Origin: Streptomyces sp. NBRC 109706
GTDB taxonomy: Bacteria; Actinomycetota; Actinomycetes; Streptomycetales; Streptomycetaceae
Reading direction: 5' to 3'
NCBI RefSeq assembly: GCF_000974485.1
Contig: NZ_BBOM01000005.1
Location: 186,001 to 250,000 of the forward strand
Length of the DNA: 64,000 bases
Shown: positions 62,241 to 64,000 of the stretch, in pieces
Position numbering within the stretch: the stretch's first letter is position 1
Layout of the letters: every line of letters starts with the position of its first letter
Position numbers and translations under genes: made by a program
The notes under the pieces: generated by a model
Databases searched by the model: none
Told to the model about the DNA's origin: nothing
What the model saw: the letters and a program-made list of their open reading frames with translations, nothing else

Positions 62241-63296
62241 TCAGCCCGTGCCGGTCAGGCACGCGGTCGAGCCGCGCAGCATCAGTTCGCCGGGGCAGGT
62301 GATCGGGCCTTCGGGGGGTGCCTCCTCGCGGCCGAGCGCCAGGCGACCCGCGCGCGCTCCGGCCTCGTGCAGCGGGAGCCGGACGGTGGTCAGCCCCGGC
62401 GTTGCGTCGACCGCGAAGGGGAGATCGTCGAAGCCGGCCACCGAGATCTCGTCCGGGATCCGTATCCCCCGCTCCCGCAGCGCCGCGCAGGCGCCCAGCG
62501 CGACCGTGTCGTTGGCGGCCACGATGGCGGTCAACTTCGGCTCTCTGCGGAGCAGTTCGAGCGCGCCCTCATAGCCGGCCGCCCGGTCGTAGCTGCCCCG
62601 GACGGTGAGCCGTTCGGCGTCCTGGTCGAGCCCGGCGGCGGCGAGCGCCGCGCGGTGGCCCTCAAGGCGGTGTCGGGTGGTGGTGCGGGCGGTCGGCCCC
62701 GCGAGGTAGCCGAGCCGCCGGTGGCCCAACGTCAGCAGATGTTCCGTCAACAGTCTGGCGCCGGTGCGGTTGTCGAAGGTGATGGCCGGGAAGTCCGTGC
62801 CTTCCAGCGGGGGGCGCCCGCAGAGCACCACCCGCGCGCCGGCCGCCTCCAGCCGCCCCAGCCGGGTGACCAGCGCGGCGCGGTGGGCGGCGTCCTCCAG
62901 CGCGCCGCCGGTGAGCACGACGGCGGCGGCGCGCTGTCGTTGCAGCAGGGTGAGGAAGTGCAGTTCGCGCTCGGGCGATCCGCCGGTGTTGCAGACCACC
63001 GCGAGCTTGGGGCCGCCCCGGTCCGCCGCGGGTTGGCCGATCTCGGACTGGACCGCGCCGGCCATGATCCCGAAGAAGGGGTCGGCGATGTCGTTGACCA
63101 GGACGCCCACCAGATCGGAGGTGGCGGCGGCGAGCGAGCTGGCCGGCCCGTTGACCACGTACTCCAGCTCCTCGACGGCCTGGAGCACACGATTTCTGGT
63201 GGCACCTGCCACCGGGTAGTTTCCGTTCAGCACCCGCGAGACGGTCGCCGCGGACACCCCCGCGCGGACCGCAACGTCCGCCAGCGTTACTGCCAT
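62241..63296 (-). CDS. LacI family transcriptional regulator
   Basis: A 351-residue repressor: N-terminal HTH VTLADVAVRAGVSAATVSRVLNGNYPVAGATRNRVLQAVEELEYVVN and a periplasmic-binding-like effector domain (DLVGVLVNDIADPFFGIMAGAVQ; AIVAANDTVALGACAALRERGIRIPDEISVAGFDDLPFA). It is divergent from a Gfo/Idh/MocA oxidoreductase gene, and a LacI-type palindrome lies between them, so it likely represses a sugar or sugar-alcohol catabolic unit extending beyond the right edge. Confidence 0.93.
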   Translation of the reverse strand: MAVTLADVAVRAGVSAATVSRVLNGNYPVAGATRNRVLQAVEELEYVVNGPASSLAAATSDLVGVLVNDIADPFFGIMAGAVQSEIGQPAADRGGPKLAVVCNTGGSPERELHFLTLLQRQRAAAVVLTGGALEDAAHRAALVTRLGRLEAAGARVVLCGRPPLEGTDFPAITFDNRTGARLLTEHLLTLGHRRLGYLAGPTARTTTRHRLEGHRAALAAAGLDQDAERLTVRGSYDRAAGYEGALELLRREPKLTAIVAANDTVALGACAALRERGIRIPDEISVAGFDDLPFAVDATPGLTTVRLPLHEAGARAGRLALGREEAPPEGPITCPGELMLRGSTACLTGTG

Positions 63297-63350
63297 CCTC
63301 TGCTCCCACTTGCCTAGCCCGCTGCGAAGAGGTTAGCTTCTCCCCAGATA

Positions 63351-63363
63351 GAAAGCGCTTACC
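63351..63363. promoter_or_regulatory. LacI-type operator
   Basis: GAAAGCGCTTACC contains the palindrome AAGCGCTT (GTAAGCGCTTTC on the other strand), the classic LacI-family half-site fusion with central CG, 20 bp before the oxidoreductase ATG. Confidence 0.75.
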
Positions 63364-63383
63364 GTCCTGGGAGGGCAAGGGGT

Positions 63384-64000
63384 ATGACGACGCAGTCGGT
63401 CGCCGAACGCAGAACGGTCAAGATCGCCATGAACGGCGTGACGGGCCGCATGGGGTACCGCCAGCACCTGGTGCGATCGATCCTCGCCATCCGGGAACAG
63501 GGCGGGGTGCCGCTGGGCGACGGCACGGTGATCTGGCCCGAGCCGCTGCTGGTGGGCCGCCGGGAGGGCGCGCTGCGCGAGCTGGCCGCCCGCCACGGCC
63601 TGGACCAGGGCGCGGTCAGCACCGATCTGGACGCGGTGCTCTCCGACCCCGACGTGGACGTCTACTTCGACTCCCAGGTGACGCTGGCCCGCGAGGAGGC
63701 CATCGGCAAGGCGATCGCGGCCGGCAAGCACATCTACACCGAGAAGCCGACCGCCACCGGGCTCGACGGGGCGCTCGCCCTGGCCCGGCAGGCGCGGGAC
63801 GCCGGCGTCAAGCACGGCGTGGTGCAGGACAAGCTGTTCCTGCCGGGGCTGCTCAAGCTCAAGCGGCTGATCGACGGCGGCTTCTTCGGCGAGATCCTGT
63901 CGGTGCGCGGCGAGTTCGGCTACTGGGTCTTCGAGGGCGACTGGCAGGAGGCGCAGCGCCCCTCGTGGAACTACCGCGCCCAGGACGGCGGCGGCATCGT
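63384..64000 (+). CDS. Gfo/Idh/MocA family oxidoreductase (3' end outside window)
   Basis: The first 205 codons are visible: KIAMNGVTGRMGYRQHLVRSILAI (Rossmann loop, with NGVTGRMG in place of the usual GxGxxG), VYFDSQVTLAREEAIGKAIAAGKHIYTEKPTATG with the catalytic lysine, then VVQDKLFLPGLLKLKRLIDGGFFGEILSVRGEFGYWVFEGDWQEAQRPSWNYR. GGGAGGG and AAGGGG precede ATG 63384. It is under a LacI-type operator and divergent from the repressor; a sugar catabolic dehydrogenase is inferred. Confidence 0.9.
   Translation, partial: MTTQSVAERRTVKIAMNGVTGRMGYRQHLVRSILAIREQGGVPLGDGTVIWPEPLLVGRREGALRELAARHGLDQGAVSTDLDAVLSDPDVDVYFDSQVTLAREEAIGKAIAAGKHIYTEKPTATGLDGALALARQARDAGVKHGVVQDKLFLPGLLKLKRLIDGGFFGEILSVRGEFGYWVFEGDWQEAQRPSWNYRAQDGGGI

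Noticed and set aside
60640..62574. 644-codon plus-strand open frame across the SIMPL gene and repeat tract
   Set aside because: It is antisense to two recognisable genes and becomes Pro/Thr/Arg low-complexity in the repeats; no ribosome site or family.

Overview
The window is high-GC actinobacterial DNA that reads as a Streptomyces chromosome. Supporting marks are GC-rich third codon positions, frequent GTG starts, GTGA/ATGA start-stop overlaps, a nickel superoxide dismutase with its maturation protease, the GlcNAc regulator DasR with its das transporter, a WhiB-like protein, SigR/RsrA, and a cobalamin-riboswitch-controlled class I ribonucleotide reductase. From memory, the gene order from about 6 to 45 kb broadly follows the S. 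coelicolor SCO5216-SCO5261 block, and the copZ/citrate synthase/RecD-like set near 52-57 kb follows the SCO2736-SCO2737 area. No insertion sequence, prophage or CRISPR array was seen.

Layout. 0-2 kb: a trypsin/VMAP-C protein cut by the left edge, translationally coupled to a trypsin-co-occurring protein (a conflict-system type locus). 2-6 kb: a small DUF6104-like protein, DUF4097 plus PadR pair, zinc-type dehydrogenase and an acetyltransferase. 6-11.6 kb: a polar amino-acid ABC importer and malic enzyme divergently arranged, then a methyltransferase. 11.7-17.8 kb: a CGNR protein, sodX/sodN, an FAD oxidoreductase, a HelD-like RNA polymerase recycling factor and a Nudix hydrolase. 18-23 kb: an anti-sigma/sigma operon (SigH type), a membrane protein, a lipid kinase, a WblE/WhiB1 protein and a PdtaS-like histidine kinase. 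23.6-25.1 kb: a divergent TetR/short-chain dehydrogenase pair. 25-32 kb: the chitobiose/GlcNAc uptake locus (SIS-domain enzyme, GH3 glucosaminidase, DasC, DasB, DasA, and divergent DasR with DasR-type operators). 32-36.8 kb: CstA with its YbdD partner, a DUF2079 membrane protein and a broken acetyltransferase. 36.8-40.7 kb: NrdR boxes, a B12 riboswitch, nrdA and nrdB. 40.7-45 kb: a secreted D,D-peptidase with a TTA codon, peptide deformylase, a TPR protein, rsrA and sigR with its own-type promoter. 45-49 kb: a 1.4 kb odd intergenic stretch and a giant LuxR-type ATPase regulator. 49-54.5 kb: a CGNR/HAD divergent pair with twin operators, tRNA-Cys, an oxidoreductase, DedA, copper chaperone and citrate synthase. 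54.5-64 kb: RecD2-like helicase, an orphan PEP-synthase/Rph-like protein with a membrane partner, SnoaL-like and SIMPL proteins, a 0.75 kb C-rich repeat tract, then a LacI regulator divergent from an oxidoreductase cut by the right edge.

The genes largely serve core physiology and its regulation: redox stress (sodN, SigR/RsrA, WblE), aminosugar sensing (das), deoxyribonucleotide supply under B12/NrdR control, central carbon (malic enzyme, citrate synthase, CstA), and copper handling. The least understood parts are the trypsin/VMAP locus at the left edge, the stretch at 44.9-46.2 kb, the Rph-like/membrane protein pair at 57-60 kb, and the repeat tract at 61.5-62.2 kb.
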